Below, piece after piece: positions 5,628-5,737 of a DNA stretch of 5,737 nt (its first letter is position 1; every line of letters begins with the position of its first letter). The DNA is from Desulfobacterales bacterium (GTDB lineage Bacteria > Desulfobacterota > Desulfobacteria > Desulfobacterales > JAUCGF01). The notes beneath the pieces were generated by a model. That model ran no database searches and was not told the origin of the DNA. It saw nothing but the letters and a program-made list of their open reading frames with translations. Where the stretch lies: NCBI GenBank assembly GCA_029940345.1, contig JAOZRC010000383.1:1-5737 (forward strand). The letters are read 5' to 3'. The position numbers were made by a program, and so were the translations under genes.

Positions 5628-5737
5628 GATCAGGAAAGAAAAATCGAACGCCTGGGAGGGCGCGACACAATTCCCGTGGACGTTCGCATCATTGCCGCCA
5701 CCAACCGTGACCTGGAAAAACTGATGCAGAAATCTCA
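5628..5737 (+). pseudogene. Sigma-54 regulator, upstream continuation to the RAYT junction
   Basis: This stretch reads [21 protein letters not shown] and then [15 protein letters not shown] in the frame that joins directly to base 3 of the window. It is the part of the AAA+ core just before sensor I; relatives read LLRVLQ-x-x-E-x-ERVGG here. Homology starts abruptly at or next to codon 5628, immediately after the terminal repeat block of the transposon (the last TTGACCCCCTTT is at 5614-5625). Further upstream the frame runs through repeat DNA and meets a TGA at 5592-5594. Bases 5683-5737 repeat bases 1-55 exactly. Roughly the first half or more of the regulator is therefore missing. Confidence 0.85.
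5683..5737 (+). repeat. 55-bp terminal direct repeat of the contig (right copy)
   Basis: This is the exact second copy of bases 1-55. Removing it gives a 5,682-bp circle in which the regulator frame runs from 5628 through the junction to 611. Confidence 0.95.

Noticed and set aside
1..5737. Small plasmid
   Set aside because: No replication initiator, origin iterons, partition or mobilisation genes are seen. The HUH protein here is a RAYT transposase, not a Rep of a known plasmid family.

Overview
The window is a 5,737-base contig whose first 55 bases (1-55) are identical to its last 55 (5683-5737). The coding frame of a sigma-54 regulator runs through that overlap without a break, so the contig reads as a closed 5,682-bp circle. 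That could be a real circle, a tandem duplication, or an assembly loop through a repeated element. No plasmid replication, partition or mobilisation gene is visible. Gene content points to a Gram-negative bacterium, most likely a Desulfobacterota-type (former deltaproteobacterial) organism of moderate GC. The pointers are the enhancer-binding protein with its Fis-type C-terminus, the DUF1538-PII-CBS ion-transport cluster, the antiporter-RCK-EIIA fusion and the RAYT element. The host is inferred from gene families only.

Layout. (1) 1-611 plus, continuing from 5628-5737: the C-terminal part of a sigma-54 enhancer-binding protein (end of AAA+, then Fis HTH). Its N-terminus is cut off by the mobile element. 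(2) 612-817: a gene-free convergent interval with inverted repeats. (3) 3200-818 minus: a compact operon. A good sigma-70 promoter (TTGACA-17-TAAATT) is followed by two paralogous DUF1538 membrane proteins (UmpA/UmpB-type cation/proton antiporter subunits), a PII-like signalling protein and a two-CBS-domain protein. (4) 4544-3237 minus: the remains of a CPA2-type cation:proton antiporter fused to RCK (TrkA-N/TrkA-C) and PTS EIIA-like domains. It has lost its 5' two-fifths or so at the mobile element and also carries a frameshifting internal deletion in the EIIA domain. (5) 4545-5625: a RAYT/Y1 (HUH) transposase element, with a DnaA-domain-IV-like C-terminus on the transposase and complex terminal repeats.

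Taken together, regions 3 and 4 look like a Na+/K+-proton homeostasis locus under nucleotide control. The DUF1538 pair would form the antiporter, PII and CBS would sense ATP/ADP/AMP, and the neighbouring RCK antiporter would sense NAD(H) or nucleotides. The RAYT element has broken both neighbours: the 5' halves of the antiporter gene and of the sigma-54 regulator gene are each missing exactly where the element begins or ends. This is best explained by recombination between, or assembly collapse of, two RAYT copies flanking the segment.
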